NCBI RefSeq assembly: GCF_004217285.1
Contig: NZ_SHKS01000010.1
Coordinates: 62,001-126,000 of the forward strand
Direction: 5' to 3'
DNA length: 64,000 nt
Origin: Streptomyces sp. BK239
GTDB lineage: Bacteria > Actinomycetota > Actinomycetes > Streptomycetales > Streptomycetaceae
The notes under the pieces are model-generated. The model had not been told where the DNA came from. It ran no database searches and saw nothing but the letters and a program-made list of their open reading frames with translations. Of the stretch, positions 7,719-16,342 are shown piece after piece. Made by a program: the position numbers and the translations under genes. Numbering within the stretch: the stretch's first letter is position 1; each line of letters opens with the position of its first letter.

Positions 7719-9356
7719 CTACTCGGTGGACGAGGGCGAGGGGGAGGTCCCGGACGGCGGGGCCTCCGTCTCGCAGGTCACCGAGAACGGCACGTAGTCG
7801 GAGGTGACGGCGACCGGGTCGCGCACCTCCACGCCGATCGCGTTCTGCCGCGTCCCGCTCCGCACGGACGTCGACACGACCACCTTGTCCTGCTTCGACT
7901 TCCCGCCCCCCGACGGGAAGTCGAGCGTCTTCCAGGTCTGACCGGACAGTTCGCCCTCCTTCGACACCCAGCGGTACGACACCGTCGCCGGCAGCCGCCC
8001 GACCTTGAACGTGGCCGTGAAGGCCGGGGCGGAGTCGTCCGGCGGCGGGCAGGAGCCGGTGTACTCCGTGTGCGCGCCGGTCACGTTCACCGTGACGGAC
8101 TGCGCCGGCTCCGCGCTCGGGGAGCTCTCGCTCTCCGTCTCGCTCGCGCTCGGACTGGGGCTCGGCGAGGGCTTCGCGCCGCTCCCCGTCGCGCTCTTCT
8201 CGGGCGTCGGGGAAACCCCCTGCGACTGACTGACCGTGACGTCCCCGCCGGTGCCGTCGCCGTCGCCGTCCTTGTTCAGCAGCGCGTACGTCAGACCGCC
8301 GACCCCCAGCGCCAGCGCCGCGACCCCCGCGACGAGCACGAAGGCGGCACGCCGGCCGCGTTCCGGGTCGGTCTGCGAGGTCGTGTCGGAACCCGTCCAC
8401 GGCGGGGTCGGCCGCGACGGCGGGAAACGGTCCGCGGGCGACGGCGACTGCGACTGCGCGAAGGACTCCGTGCGCCCCGATGCGAGCGGCCCGGCGGCCG
8501 TCGTCGGGCGGGCGCCCGGCCGGGGCGCGCCGCCCGCGGCGACGACCCGCAGCTCCCGCTCGGCGTCGGCGGCCGGCAGCCGCTCTCCCGGGTCCTTGCG
8601 CAACAGCCCCTCGATCACCGGGGCGAGCGGGCCCGCCCGGTGCGGCGGCGGCAGCTCCTCGTCGACGATCGCGCGCAGCGTGCTCAGCGGGGTGTTCTGA
8701 CGGAACGGGGAGTTCCCCTCCACCGCCGCGTACATCAGCACGCCCAGCGACCACAGGTCCGACTCGGGCCCCGGCGTACGCCCCAGCGCGCGCTCCGGCG
8801 CGAGGAACTCGGGGGAGCCGATGACCTCGCCCGTCATCGTGATCGCCGAGGTGCCCTCGACCGAGGCGATGCCGAAGTCGGTGAGCACCACCCGGCCGTC
8901 GTTCGACATCAGCACGTTGGCCGGCTTCACGTCCCGGTGCAGCACTCCCGCCTCGTGCGCCGCCCGCAGCGCGGCCAGCACCTCGGCCCCGATGTGCGCG
9001 ACCCGCGCGGGCTCCAACGGCCCTTCGGCGTCCAGCAGTTCGGCCAGCGAGATGCCTCGCACCAGCTCCATGACGATCCACGGCCGGCCGTCCTGCGTGG
9101 CCACGTCGTACACCGTCACCACGTTCCGGTTCGCGACCCGGGCCGCGGCCCAGGCCTCGCGCTCCAGCCGGGCGTACATCCGCTCCACGTCGGAGCCGGC
9201 GAGCCCGGCGGGCGCGCGCACCTCCTTGACCGCGACCTCGCGGTGCAGCACCTCGTCCCGCGCCCGCCACACCGTGCCCATGCCGCCCTCGCCGAGCGGC
9301 GACAGCAACCGGTACCGGCCCGCGATCAGCCGTTCACCGCCCGGCTCTTCGGACAC
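7719..9356 (-). CDS. Transmembrane serine/threonine protein kinase
   Basis: A 545-residue Hanks-type kinase. Residues 14-275 form the catalytic domain: glycine loop LGEGGMGTVW, AVKEVR lysine, HRDVKPANVL catalytic loop and LTDFGIAS metal loop. A Pro/Ser-rich linker, one membrane helix (about 315-337, FVLVAGVAALALGVGG) and a second Ser/Pro/Glu-rich linker follow. The extracytoplasmic end (about 400-545) lacks PASTA repeats; it is an unclassified beta-rich domain (VTVNVTGAHTEYTGSCPPP, YRWVSKEGEL) with two cysteines that could form a disulfide. It probably senses something outside the membrane and phosphorylates cytoplasmic targets. The signal and substrates are unknown. Confidence 0.92.
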   Translation of the reverse strand: MSEEPGGERLIAGRYRLLSPLGEGGMGTVWRARDEVLHREVAVKEVRAPAGLAGSDVERMYARLEREAWAAARVANRNVVTVYDVATQDGRPWIVMELVRGISLAELLDAEGPLEPARVAHIGAEVLAALRAAHEAGVLHRDVKPANVLMSNDGRVVLTDFGIASVEGTSAITMTGEVIGSPEFLAPERALGRTPGPESDLWSLGVLMYAAVEGNSPFRQNTPLSTLRAIVDEELPPPHRAGPLAPVIEGLLRKDPGERLPAADAERELRVVAAGGAPRPGARPTTAAGPLASGRTESFAQSQSPSPADRFPPSRPTPPWTGSDTTSQTDPERGRRAAFVLVAGVAALALGVGGLTYALLNKDGDGDGTGGDVTVSQSQGVSPTPEKSATGSGAKPSPSPSPSASETESESSPSAEPAQSVTVNVTGAHTEYTGSCPPPDDSAPAFTATFKVGRLPATVSYRWVSKEGELSGQTWKTLDFPSGGGKSKQDKVVVSTSVRSGTRQNAIGVEVRDPVAVTSDYVPFSVTCETEAPPSGTSPSPSSTE

Positions 9357-9407
9357 CGCGCCCCCTTCGCATCACGGCCGAAACCTCCGCCACCTCCACA
9401 AACTAGC

Positions 9408-11123
9408 TCAGGCGACGACGGATGCGGCCCCCTTGAGCACGAGTCCGATCCCGAGGGCGACGACGACCAGCGCGGACCACAGCGGCATGTTGCGGCGGAC
9501 CAGCGCCGCGACGGGGTGCGTCATCCAGCGCGGGCTGCGGTCCAGCAACCGGGCCGCGCCCGAGCCCATCCTGACGACGGCGAACCCGGCGGCGGTGAGG
9601 GTCAGCGCGAGGCCGACGCCGTAGGCGACGACGAGCAGCAGCCCGAACCAGGCGTGCCCGAGCGCCGCGGCGCCGACCAGCACGACGACGGCGGACGGGC
9701 TGGGCACGAGCCCCCCGGCGAAGCCGAGGAGGATCGTGCCGCGCAGGGTGGGCGCGATGTCGTGGGAGTGCGTGAAACCGCCGTGGGTGTGGGTGTGCGT
9801 CCGGTGGCTGTGACCATGACTGTGGTCGTGGTCATGAGTGTGGTCGTGGTCGTGAGTGTGGTCATGACCGTGGTCGTGCTCGTGGTGGCTGTGCCCGGCG
9901 GTCGTCCCCTCGGTGGAGGTCCCGTCGGTGGTGGAGCCGACCAGGGCGAGCTGCCGCGCGGGCGCCTCGGCGGGCTCGTGCGAGTGACTGTGCCCGTGCG
10001 CGTGGTCGTGCCCGTGGGAATGCCCGTGCCCGTGGTCGTGCGTGTGCCCGTGGCCGCCGTGGGAGTGGGAGTGCCCGCCGCCGTGGCGGCGGTTGTGCCA
10101 GGCACGGCGTACGAGGGTGCCGCCCGCGAACAACACGAGCGCGCCGCTCGCCAGGCCGAGCCAGGCGATCACCGACGGCGCGGCGGCCGACCCGGCCGTC
10201 ACCAGGACGCCGAGGGCGACCACGCCCAGGGTGTGGGTGACCGTCACCGAAGCGGCCAGGGGCAGGACGTCCTTCATCCGGGCCTTGCCACCCCGGGCGG
10301 CCGCGGTCGCGGCCATGATGGTCTTGCCGTGGCCCGGGGCCACCGCGTGCATCGCGCCGAGGACGATCGCGAGGAGCAGGGCGAGCGCGGCGAAGCCGAC
10401 GGTCAGGTCCTGTCGGGCCACCAGGTCGTCCAGGGCCCGGGTCCAGCGGTCGGCGCCGCGCGGCAGGACGGACGCGGCGGGCGCGTCACGGTCCTCGGCG
10501 GCGGCGAGGGCGGCGCCGCCGGGCCGCACCCGCAGGGACGCGGTCGCGGTGTCGGCGGGCGAGGAGAGCAACTCCTGCGGGTACTCGGTGAGTTCCTTCG
10601 AGTTCGACTCGGCCGGCACATCGGAGCCGGTGAGCGTCATACGGTCGCCGCGCGCGGTGATCTCGCGCCAGCCGGGGCCGGTGGAGCCGCCCGCGCCGTG
10701 GAAGGCGAGGGAGACCGTCGCGTCCTCGGGCAGCGGGGCCGTCAGCCGGCACTGCACGCGGAGGGTGTCCAGCCCGGCCTGACCCGGCCGTGCGACCGCC
10801 TTGGCGGCGCCGGCCGTGAGGGGGACCGCACGGCCGTCGACGGTGAGTCCGCTGTCCTTGGCGGCGGTCGCGCAGCGCTGCCTGGCCCACTCGGTCATGC
10901 CGAGCCGCTCGACGTCCGGCTTCGCCTGGGTCGCGGGGATCTCGGCGAGGTCCTCGACGTGGTCGACGCGGAGCTCGCCCGGGGCGACGACGAGACCGTC
11001 GTAGCGGTTGACGGTGAAGTTGCCCAGGGGGTGGGCGCTCGCGCTGCCGGAAGGGAGCAGCGCGAGCGCGCAGCCGGCCGTCAGGACGGCTGCGCAGGAG
11101 GCGAACGGACGACGGGTTTTCAC
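9408..11123 (-). CDS. NicO-type nickel/cobalt permease with His-rich loop
   Basis: 571 residues. A signal peptide (to about residue 30) is followed by an exported domain beginning HPLGNFTVNRYDG, typical of this actinobacterial family, up to about 235. Membrane helices then start, with the NicO signature HAVAPGHGKT at about 259-268. A cytoplasmic or periplasmic loop of over 100 residues (about 355-470) is dominated by His, Asp, Gly and Thr (HDHTHDHDH-type runs), suited to binding Ni, Co or Zn. The remaining helices carry the second half of the permease. The GTG start overlaps the stop of the TPR gene as GTGA, so translation is coupled. Direction of transport, uptake or efflux, cannot be read from sequence. 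Confidence 0.85.
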   Translation of the reverse strand: MKTRRPFASCAAVLTAGCALALLPSGSASAHPLGNFTVNRYDGLVVAPGELRVDHVEDLAEIPATQAKPDVERLGMTEWARQRCATAAKDSGLTVDGRAVPLTAGAAKAVARPGQAGLDTLRVQCRLTAPLPEDATVSLAFHGAGGSTGPGWREITARGDRMTLTGSDVPAESNSKELTEYPQELLSSPADTATASLRVRPGGAALAAAEDRDAPAASVLPRGADRWTRALDDLVARQDLTVGFAALALLLAIVLGAMHAVAPGHGKTIMAATAAARGGKARMKDVLPLAASVTVTHTLGVVALGVLVTAGSAAAPSVIAWLGLASGALVLFAGGTLVRRAWHNRRHGGGHSHSHGGHGHTHDHGHGHSHGHDHAHGHSHSHEPAEAPARQLALVGSTTDGTSTEGTTAGHSHHEHDHGHDHTHDHDHTHDHDHSHGHSHRTHTHTHGGFTHSHDIAPTLRGTILLGFAGGLVPSPSAVVVLVGAAALGHAWFGLLLVVAYGVGLALTLTAAGFAVVRMGSGAARLLDRSPRWMTHPVAALVRRNMPLWSALVVVALGIGLVLKGAASVVA

Positions 11124-12688
11124 TTGTCCGCCTCCAGCGTCTTCAGTGCCGCACGCGCCTCGCGGGCGCCCTCGGCGGAGAATCCCGGGTTGAGCTTCAG
11201 CGCCGCCGAGAGGTGGGCGCGGGCGTCCGCGGCGTGGCCCGTGGCGCGCTCGATCATGCCCCGGTGGTACAGGAAGGCCGCGTTGCGGTAGCCGGTGGCC
11301 GTGGCCTGCCGGGCGTAGGGCAGGGCCTCGGCGTCCTTGCCGTTGACGTGCAGCGCCCAGGCGAGGGCGTCCGCGGTGTGCACCGTGCGGCGGCGGTCCC
11401 ACTCCGCCCGGGCCGCGCGCAGCGCCGCCGCCTTGTCGCCGTGGTCGGCGGCGGCGAGCGCGGTGTCCAGGTCGGCGTTGACGCCGTTGGCGCGGGCGAG
11501 GGCGGTCCAGGCGTCGACGAGGGTGAACTGGTCCTCGGCCTTCGCCGCGTCGCCCCGGGTCTCGTACAGCTCGCCCAGTTCGACGAGCGGGCCGGGCAGC
11601 GGGAAGCGGGCGACGACCTGCTCCAGGCCCTTGACCGCCTCGGCCGGCCGGCCGCTCGCCGCCTGGGCGCGGGCCCGGCCCTCCAGCGCCGGGAGGTAGT
11701 TCTCGTCGGCTGCGAGGGCGCGGGCGTAGTAGGCGAGGGCGCCGTCGTAGTCGCCCTGGTTCCATACGAGTTGGCCGAGCTGGGCGGAGACGTAGGCGAT
11801 GTCGCCGGGCGAGCTCGCCGCCTTCAGCGCGCGCTCCAGGACCCGGCGCGCGGTGGCGACGTCGCCGCGCAGCTCGTGGACGTAGGCGTAGCGGGTGAAC
11901 ACCGGTATGCCCGGGCGCCGTCCGTCGGCGGTCACGGCGGCCTTCCCGGCCTCCTCGTACCGGCCGAGCTCGACGAGCGCGTCGACACGGGAGCACAGGG
12001 CGCGTTCGTTGTAGGGGTTGTGCTCCAGCGCCTGGTCGGCGTACTTCAGCGCGCCGGGGAAGTCATGGCGGGCGGCGGCGAGGGCGGCCCGGCCGGCGAG
12101 GGCCTGGTCGTTGTCGGACCGCAGCTCCAGGGAGCGGTCGAGGGCCTTCTCGGCCTGCGGGTAGCGGGAGGGGTCGCCCTTGGTGCGGGCCTGCTCGACG
12201 TAGGCCAGCCCGAGGGTGGCCCAGCTGCCGAAGTCCTTCGGCTGGGCGCGCAGGTGAGCCTGAAGCGCGGTGATGCCGGCGTCGATGTCCCCGCCGGCGA
12301 GCAGTCCCGGCGAGACGGCGGCGGCCGCGACGACCGGCACGCTGTCGCGGTCCCGCGCGGCCCCGAAGGCGATCGCGCCGGCGGTCATCGCGACGGCCAG
12401 CATCGCGGCGCACGCCCCCAGCTGCACCGACCGCCACCGCCGCCCGGCGGCGGCCACCCGGCGAACGGCGGCGACCCGCACGTCGACGTCCCCGTCGGCC
12501 TCGGCGGCGACGCCGTCCTCAGCCACCGGGGGAGCCGCCGCCCGCGCCGCCTCGGCGGCAGGCTCAGGAGTCGTCCCCTCCGGGGCGGGCGTCCCCTGCG
12601 AAGTCGTGGAGGCGGCCTCGGAGTCGTGGTCCTGGCCGGTACGCGCTAGCTCGCGCTCCGGTTCGCCGTCGTTGGTACGCGGGGACAT
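11120..12688 (-). CDS. Membrane-anchored tetratricopeptide repeat protein
   Basis: 522 residues. The first 75 residues are acidic and Ala/Pro-rich, then one membrane helix (LGACAAMLAVAMTAGAIAFG), so the rest is probably outside the cytoplasm. From about residue 125 to the end there are many TPR units, for example SWATLGLAYVEQAR, ALAGRAALAAARHDFPGALKYADQAL and GALAYYARALAADENYLPALEGRARA. TPR arrays bind peptides and scaffold complexes. The gene sits between DUF4331 and the NicO permease and overlaps the latter by four bases, so it probably bridges them in the envelope. The ATG at 12688 follows AGGAGA at good spacing. Confidence 0.84.
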   Translation of the reverse strand: MSPRTNDGEPERELARTGQDHDSEAASTTSQGTPAPEGTTPEPAAEAARAAAPPVAEDGVAAEADGDVDVRVAAVRRVAAAGRRWRSVQLGACAAMLAVAMTAGAIAFGAARDRDSVPVVAAAAVSPGLLAGGDIDAGITALQAHLRAQPKDFGSWATLGLAYVEQARTKGDPSRYPQAEKALDRSLELRSDNDQALAGRAALAAARHDFPGALKYADQALEHNPYNERALCSRVDALVELGRYEEAGKAAVTADGRRPGIPVFTRYAYVHELRGDVATARRVLERALKAASSPGDIAYVSAQLGQLVWNQGDYDGALAYYARALAADENYLPALEGRARAQAASGRPAEAVKGLEQVVARFPLPGPLVELGELYETRGDAAKAEDQFTLVDAWTALARANGVNADLDTALAAADHGDKAAALRAARAEWDRRRTVHTADALAWALHVNGKDAEALPYARQATATGYRNAAFLYHRGMIERATGHAADARAHLSAALKLNPGFSAEGAREARAALKTLEADK

Positions 12689-12731
12689 GCCCTCTCCTAG
12701 GTCGCCTGGGGTGGAACAGCCTGCTGGTGGC

Positions 12732-12767
12732 GCGGCCCGCGCCGTGGGGGATGAGTACGCGGGCCGC
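12732..12767 (-). terminator. Hairpin downstream of the DUF4331 gene
   Basis: Arms GCGGCCCGCG (12732-12741) and CGCGGGCCGC (12758-12767) pair perfectly around a 16-base loop, and flanking CTGGTG/CACCAG could extend the stem. There is no U-tract. It could attenuate transcription between DUF4331 and the TPR gene rather than fully end it. Confidence 0.45.
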
Positions 12768-12844
12768 ACCAGTCGGTGGGGGGTGGGGCCGGGGAGCGCA
12801 GGTTTCTCCCCGGCCCGGTCAGAAGGGACCTGGCCCGTCAGGGC

Positions 12845-14365
12845 TCAGTAGGCGCGACGGCCCCGCGGCCGGCGCCACCACATCAGGCCGCCGCCGATGA
12901 GCAGGACACCGATCGCTCCGGCGCCCGCGGAGAGGGCGATCATGCCGGTGTCGCTGTCCGAGGTGCCCGTGAGGGCGTCGCCGAGCTGGTTGCGGACGTC
13001 GTTGCCGGTGCCCTTGGCGACCGCGCCGCGCGAACCCTCGGTCGGCAGCGCGACGTAGGGGAAGGCCTTCTCGAACGACTTGTCGTTCTTGTCGACCGCG
13101 TCACCGAGGTCGTTCTTCGCGCCCAGCAGCTCGCCCTCGACGACCTGCAGCGCCGCGTCGATCACGTCGTCGGTGAGCCGGCGCCCGTTCGGGAAGCCCG
13201 CGTTGTCACCGTCGAGCACGCCCAGCCGCTTGGGGCTGGCGGTCGGCTTGATCGAGGTGTTGAGCCGCAGCTGCTCCGAAGGCGTCACGTACGGAGGCTG
13301 GTTGAGGCCCTTGACGCCCTTGAGGAACACGTCGACGAGGTCGTTGCGCGGCTCGGCCGGCGCCTTGATCTTGTAGATCGCCTCGATGAGCTTGGGCAGC
13401 TCGGGGTTGGTGACGTTCTTCAGGAACTGGCCGTCGTCCTTCGGCACGGACGCGTTGAACTTGTCCTTGTCCTTGATGGGGTTGACGACCTCGTTCACCA
13501 GCGGCATGCCCAGGCGGGACACCTGGGAGTAGTAGCCCTCGGCGTTCTCGCGCTGCGTGGTCGACCAGATGCCCACGATCGGCTGGTGCTTGGCCTCGGT
13601 GATCAGGTCGTTCGGGACCTGGAGGGCGATGGAGTTGACGTTGTAGCCCTTGAGCGTGTCGTTGCCGACCTCGGAGAGGTTCCCGCCGTACAGCAGGTCG
13701 AAGACGCGCAGGTCCAGGAAGAACGGGTCGTCGGCCTGGCCGGCGAACGTCTTCGCGCCGTTGTGGAGCTTGTACACCGCCTGCTCGCGCAGCTTGGCGT
13801 AGTTCGGCATCGACGCCTTGCCGACGTTCGACGGCGCGACCGGCACGTCGTCCGCGAGCTTGGTCTTGTGCTGGACCTTGCCCTTCTTGAGCTTGATCAG
13901 CTCGAGGTCGTACGACTGGGTGACGTTCAGGTCCGGGTCGTTGAGGCTCTCGACCGTGCCCGTGTTGTACAGGAACGTCTTCTTGTTCTTCACATGCGTC
14001 TTGAAGGTGTACCGGAACACCAGGTCCTCACGCGCATCGCCGTCGCTGTCGATGCGGAGGTCGTACTGGGCGTCCTCGGCGAACGGGAAGAAGTTCGGGC
14101 CGCCGGCGGGCTCCTCGAACGGGACCCAGTTCGCGACGATCGTCGTCGTGTCCGGGTGGTCCGGGCTGACGAACGCGTACACGTCGGTGTTGTCGTACTG
14201 CGGGGTGCTGGAGATGAGCGGCGCCTCCCGGTGGCTGGAGGCGGCGGCCTCCCCCGGCGCGAGCGCGGCCACGCCGGCGGCCGTGAGCCCTCCGGCGGCG
14301 AGAGCACCGCATATGAGGGTCGCGACGCCCCTGCGTCCGGAGCCGCTCCTGGAGTTACCTGTCAT
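12845..14365 (-). CDS. DUF4331 family exported, membrane-anchored protein
   Basis: 506 residues. A signal segment ends near EAAASSHREAPLIS; SSHREAPLI is the diagnostic N-terminus of mature DUF4331 proteins, and DNTDVYAFVSPDHPD, NWVPFEEPAGGPNF and KLHNGAKTFAGQADDPFFLDLRVFD are further family blocks. The C-terminus has a membrane helix and a basic RRPRGRR tail, so the domain is held outside the membrane; there is no LPXTG-type sorting motif. Function is unknown; DUF4331 genes commonly lie next to ECF sigma/anti-sigma pairs, as here. It is divergent from sigK, with a possible ECF promoter at 14404-14433. The family can be named confidently, the role cannot. Confidence 0.88.
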   Translation of the reverse strand: MTGNSRSGSGRRGVATLICGALAAGGLTAAGVAALAPGEAAASSHREAPLISSTPQYDNTDVYAFVSPDHPDTTTIVANWVPFEEPAGGPNFFPFAEDAQYDLRIDSDGDAREDLVFRYTFKTHVKNKKTFLYNTGTVESLNDPDLNVTQSYDLELIKLKKGKVQHKTKLADDVPVAPSNVGKASMPNYAKLREQAVYKLHNGAKTFAGQADDPFFLDLRVFDLLYGGNLSEVGNDTLKGYNVNSIALQVPNDLITEAKHQPIVGIWSTTQRENAEGYYSQVSRLGMPLVNEVVNPIKDKDKFNASVPKDDGQFLKNVTNPELPKLIEAIYKIKAPAEPRNDLVDVFLKGVKGLNQPPYVTPSEQLRLNTSIKPTASPKRLGVLDGDNAGFPNGRRLTDDVIDAALQVVEGELLGAKNDLGDAVDKNDKSFEKAFPYVALPTEGSRGAVAKGTGNDVRNQLGDALTGTSDSDTGMIALSAGAGAIGVLLIGGGLMWWRRPRGRRAY

Positions 14366-14403
14366 GCCGTCCGTCCTCTGTCCCAACTTGCCTGACGGAG
14401 AGC

Positions 14404-14433
14404 TATACGGAGCGGAGGGCCCGATCGGATTGG
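14404..14433 (-). promoter_or_regulatory. Putative ECF-sigma (SigK-like) promoter of the DUF4331 operon
   Basis: On the minus strand CCAATCC (14433-14427) is followed after 17 bases by CGTATA (14409-14404), 38 bases before the DUF4331 start. This resembles, with mismatches, the CCATCC-N16/17-CCGAAT pattern I recall for mycobacterial SigK. The adjacent divergent sigma gene makes direct control plausible. Inferred by eye from a single copy. Confidence 0.35.
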
Positions 14434-14570
14434 TCGAAGCCGAAAAACTTTTTCTTTCCTGCTCACCCGCGTTTTCGGGCTCCGCGTACGTACCTCCTCC
14501 GGAGGTGTGTGCGTTGCGAATGCCTGGTATGACGGGACGGTCCGGGTGTGGCCGCGGGGAGGGGGACCGG

Positions 14571-15113
14571 ATGGAGGCGGACGAGCTGCTGCTGCTCGTC
14601 GCGCGAGGCGACCAGAACGCATTCGAACAGCTCTACACCCTGGTGTCCGGACCGGTGTTCGGTCTGGTGCGGCGAGTGGTGCGGGACCCGGCGCAGTCGG
14701 AGGAGGTGAGTCAGGAAGTGCTGCTGGAACTCTGGCGGTCCGCCGCGCGGTTCGATCCCGGGCGGGGCAGCGCCCTGTCGTGGATCCTCACCCTGGCCCA
14801 CCGGCGCGCCGTCGACCGGGTGCGCAGCGCCCGCGCGGCCGGCGAACGCGAGCAGCGCGAGGCCCAGCGGGCTCACCATCCCGCCTTCGACCAGGTCACC
14901 GAGGAGGTGGAGGCGGGCCTGGAGCGCGAGTGGGTGCGCCGCTGCCTGAACCGGCTGACGGCCCTTCAGCGCCAGTCCGTCACCCTCGCCTACTACGACG
15001 GCTACACCTACCGCGAGGTCGCCGAACGGCTCTCGCTGCCGCTCGGCACCGTCAAGACCCGTATGCGCGACGGACTCACGCGGCTGCGCGACTGCCTGGG
15101 AGGGGCCGCATGA
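14571..15113 (+). CDS. sigK: ECF RNA polymerase sigma factor, SigK-like
   Basis: 180 residues from the ATG at 14571, preceded by GGGGAGGGGG. Region 2 is NAFEQLYTLVSGPVFGLVRRVV through SWILTLAHRRAVDRVR, and region 4 is LNRLTALQRQSVTLAYYDGYTYREVAERL followed by PLGTVKTRMRDGL, the -35-binding helix-turn-helix. The overall pattern and the RskA-type partner place it in the SigK (ECF19) group. Longer starts at 14529 or 14520 are possible. The stop overlaps the anti-sigma start as ATGA, giving coupled, near-stoichiometric synthesis. It is divergent from DUF4331-TPR-NicO, its most likely target operon. Confidence 0.9.
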   Translation: MEADELLLLVARGDQNAFEQLYTLVSGPVFGLVRRVVRDPAQSEEVSQEVLLELWRSAARFDPGRGSALSWILTLAHRRAVDRVRSARAAGEREQREAQRAHHPAFDQVTEEVEAGLEREWVRRCLNRLTALQRQSVTLAYYDGYTYREVAERLSLPLGTVKTRMRDGLTRLRDCLGGAA

Positions 15114-15934
15114 GTTTCCTCGGACTCTTCCGCCGGGACGACCCGCACTCGCTGGCCGCCCCCTACGCCCTGGACGCGCTGGAACCCGACGAGCGCCGCC
15201 GGTTCGAGAAGCATCTGAAGACCTGTGACCGCTGCACCGCCGAGGTGCGCGAACTGGCCGAGGACGCCGTCCGGCTGGCCTGGTCGGCCGCCGCTCCGCC
15301 GCCGCTCGCGATGCGCGACCGGGTGCTGGCCGCCGTACGGACGACCCCGCAGGATCCCGCACCGGCCGCCGTGCGCGAGCAGCGCCTGCCCGGGCAGTTG
15401 CCACCGCACGTCTGGGGCACGCAGCCGCTGCCTCCGCGCACCCGTGCGCCCCGCGCGCGCCGGCCGGTGTTCGCGCCGTTCGCCGCGGTGACCGCGGTCG
15501 CCGCCGTCGCGGCCGCCACGTTCTTCGCCTTCGAGGCGAACCGCGCCCAGGACCAGCTGACCGCCGAACGGACCCAGGCGCGTGACATCGCCCACGTTCT
15601 CGCAGCCCCGGACGCCCGGACGAACAGCGGCAAGGACTCCCGGGGCGGCGCCATCGCGGTGGTCGCCTCCGCGTCGACCGGCGAGGCGATCGTCACGCTG
15701 AGCGGATACGGAAGCCTTCCCACCGGACAGGTGCACCAGCTGTGGGTCATGCGCCCCCATGCGCAACCGCGCTCCCTCGGCCTCTTCAAGGGTGACACGC
15801 CCCTCGTCGCCACCGGCCTCGACCCGTCCTCGGCGTCACTCGCTGTGACCGTCGAGCCGGACGGTGGATCGCCCCAGCCCACCACGCAGCCGGTTGTCCA
15901 ACTCACCCTGAAATCGGTCGGATTCGGAGAGTGA
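15110..15934 (+). CDS. rskA: RskA-like membrane anti-sigma factor
   Basis: 274 residues. The cytoplasmic N-terminus (about 1-75) carries the zinc anti-sigma motif HLKTCDRC (HX3CX2C) and binds the ECF sigma factor. One membrane helix follows at about 125-145 (FAAVTAVAAVAAATFFAF). The external C-terminal domain (about 185-274) has the RskA fold signature GYGSLPTGQVHQLWVMRP and is the likely sensor. In Mycobacterium, RskA is degraded by regulated intramembrane proteolysis to release SigK; whether the same occurs here is inference. Confidence 0.92.
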   Translation: MSFLGLFRRDDPHSLAAPYALDALEPDERRRFEKHLKTCDRCTAEVRELAEDAVRLAWSAAAPPPLAMRDRVLAAVRTTPQDPAPAAVREQRLPGQLPPHVWGTQPLPPRTRAPRARRPVFAPFAAVTAVAAVAAATFFAFEANRAQDQLTAERTQARDIAHVLAAPDARTNSGKDSRGGAIAVVASASTGEAIVTLSGYGSLPTGQVHQLWVMRPHAQPRSLGLFKGDTPLVATGLDPSSASLAVTVEPDGGSPQPTTQPVVQLTLKSVGFGE

Positions 15935-16060
15935 CAGAAAAGGCATCGTCAACCCCCTTACGGGGAAGGTGAATCATGGGACCGCGATACACGTGTGCCC
16001 CGCCGGGACGATAGGGTTACCCTGCCCGGGCCGGGTGGACTCGTACGGGTGGGGAGTGAC

Positions 16061-16333
16061 ATGGAACAGATAACGATGCGCAGCAGGGCGAGGGTCCCTG
16101 CCGTCACCTGCGGGAGCAGCGCGACCAGTTCGCGGCTCGACCGCCATCTCTCGGTGCTGGGAGGTCCCGCGATACCGCAGCGTGAGACGGCCGAGGCGAC
16201 CTCGCTCATGCGCGAACTGACGGCCCGTGAGCCGGCCCGGCGCAGCCCCCGGGGCGCCCGGGTGAGCCGCGTCCTGCTCTTCGCGCCGCTGCGCCGCCTG
16301 CGCCGTTCGCTGTTCGGCGGCAACAAGCACTGA
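16061..16333 (+). CDS. Small basic protein of unknown function
   Basis: A 90-residue frame beginning MEQITMRSRARVP with GGGGAG five bases upstream of the ATG. It is rich in Arg and Ser, with no membrane helix or signal peptide; the C-terminus RVLLFAPLRRLRRSLFGGNKH is strongly basic and amphipathic. Codon use is normal for the region. It lies 126 bp after rskA on the same strand and is convergent with the CoA-transferase gene 9 bp away. I do not recognise a family; a longer start at 15995 is less likely because it has no ribosome site. Confidence 0.6.
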   Translation: MEQITMRSRARVPAVTCGSSATSSRLDRHLSVLGGPAIPQRETAEATSLMRELTAREPARRSPRGARVSRVLLFAPLRRLRRSLFGGNKH

Positions 16334-16342
16334 GGCCCGCGC

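Noticed and set aside
9796..10090. Repeats resembling a CRISPR array or satellite in the NicO gene
   Set aside because: The repeats are irregular, short, in frame and encode a His/Asp-rich loop; there are no equal spacers and no cas genes.
7716..11291. A very long plus-strand open frame across the kinase and NicO genes
   Set aside because: It is antisense to two clear genes; its residue content (Arg, Gly, Ala repeats) and lack of family motifs show it is a by-product of high-GC codon bias.
12845..14365. DUF4331 protein as a sortase substrate
   Set aside because: It has a C-terminal helix and basic tail but no LPXTG/LAXTG motif, so only membrane anchoring is claimed.
13818..14570. Extended sigma factor frame starting before 14520
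   Set aside because: It would run across the DUF4331 gene on the opposite strand; the sigma factor domain begins at about 14571 behind a good ribosome site.
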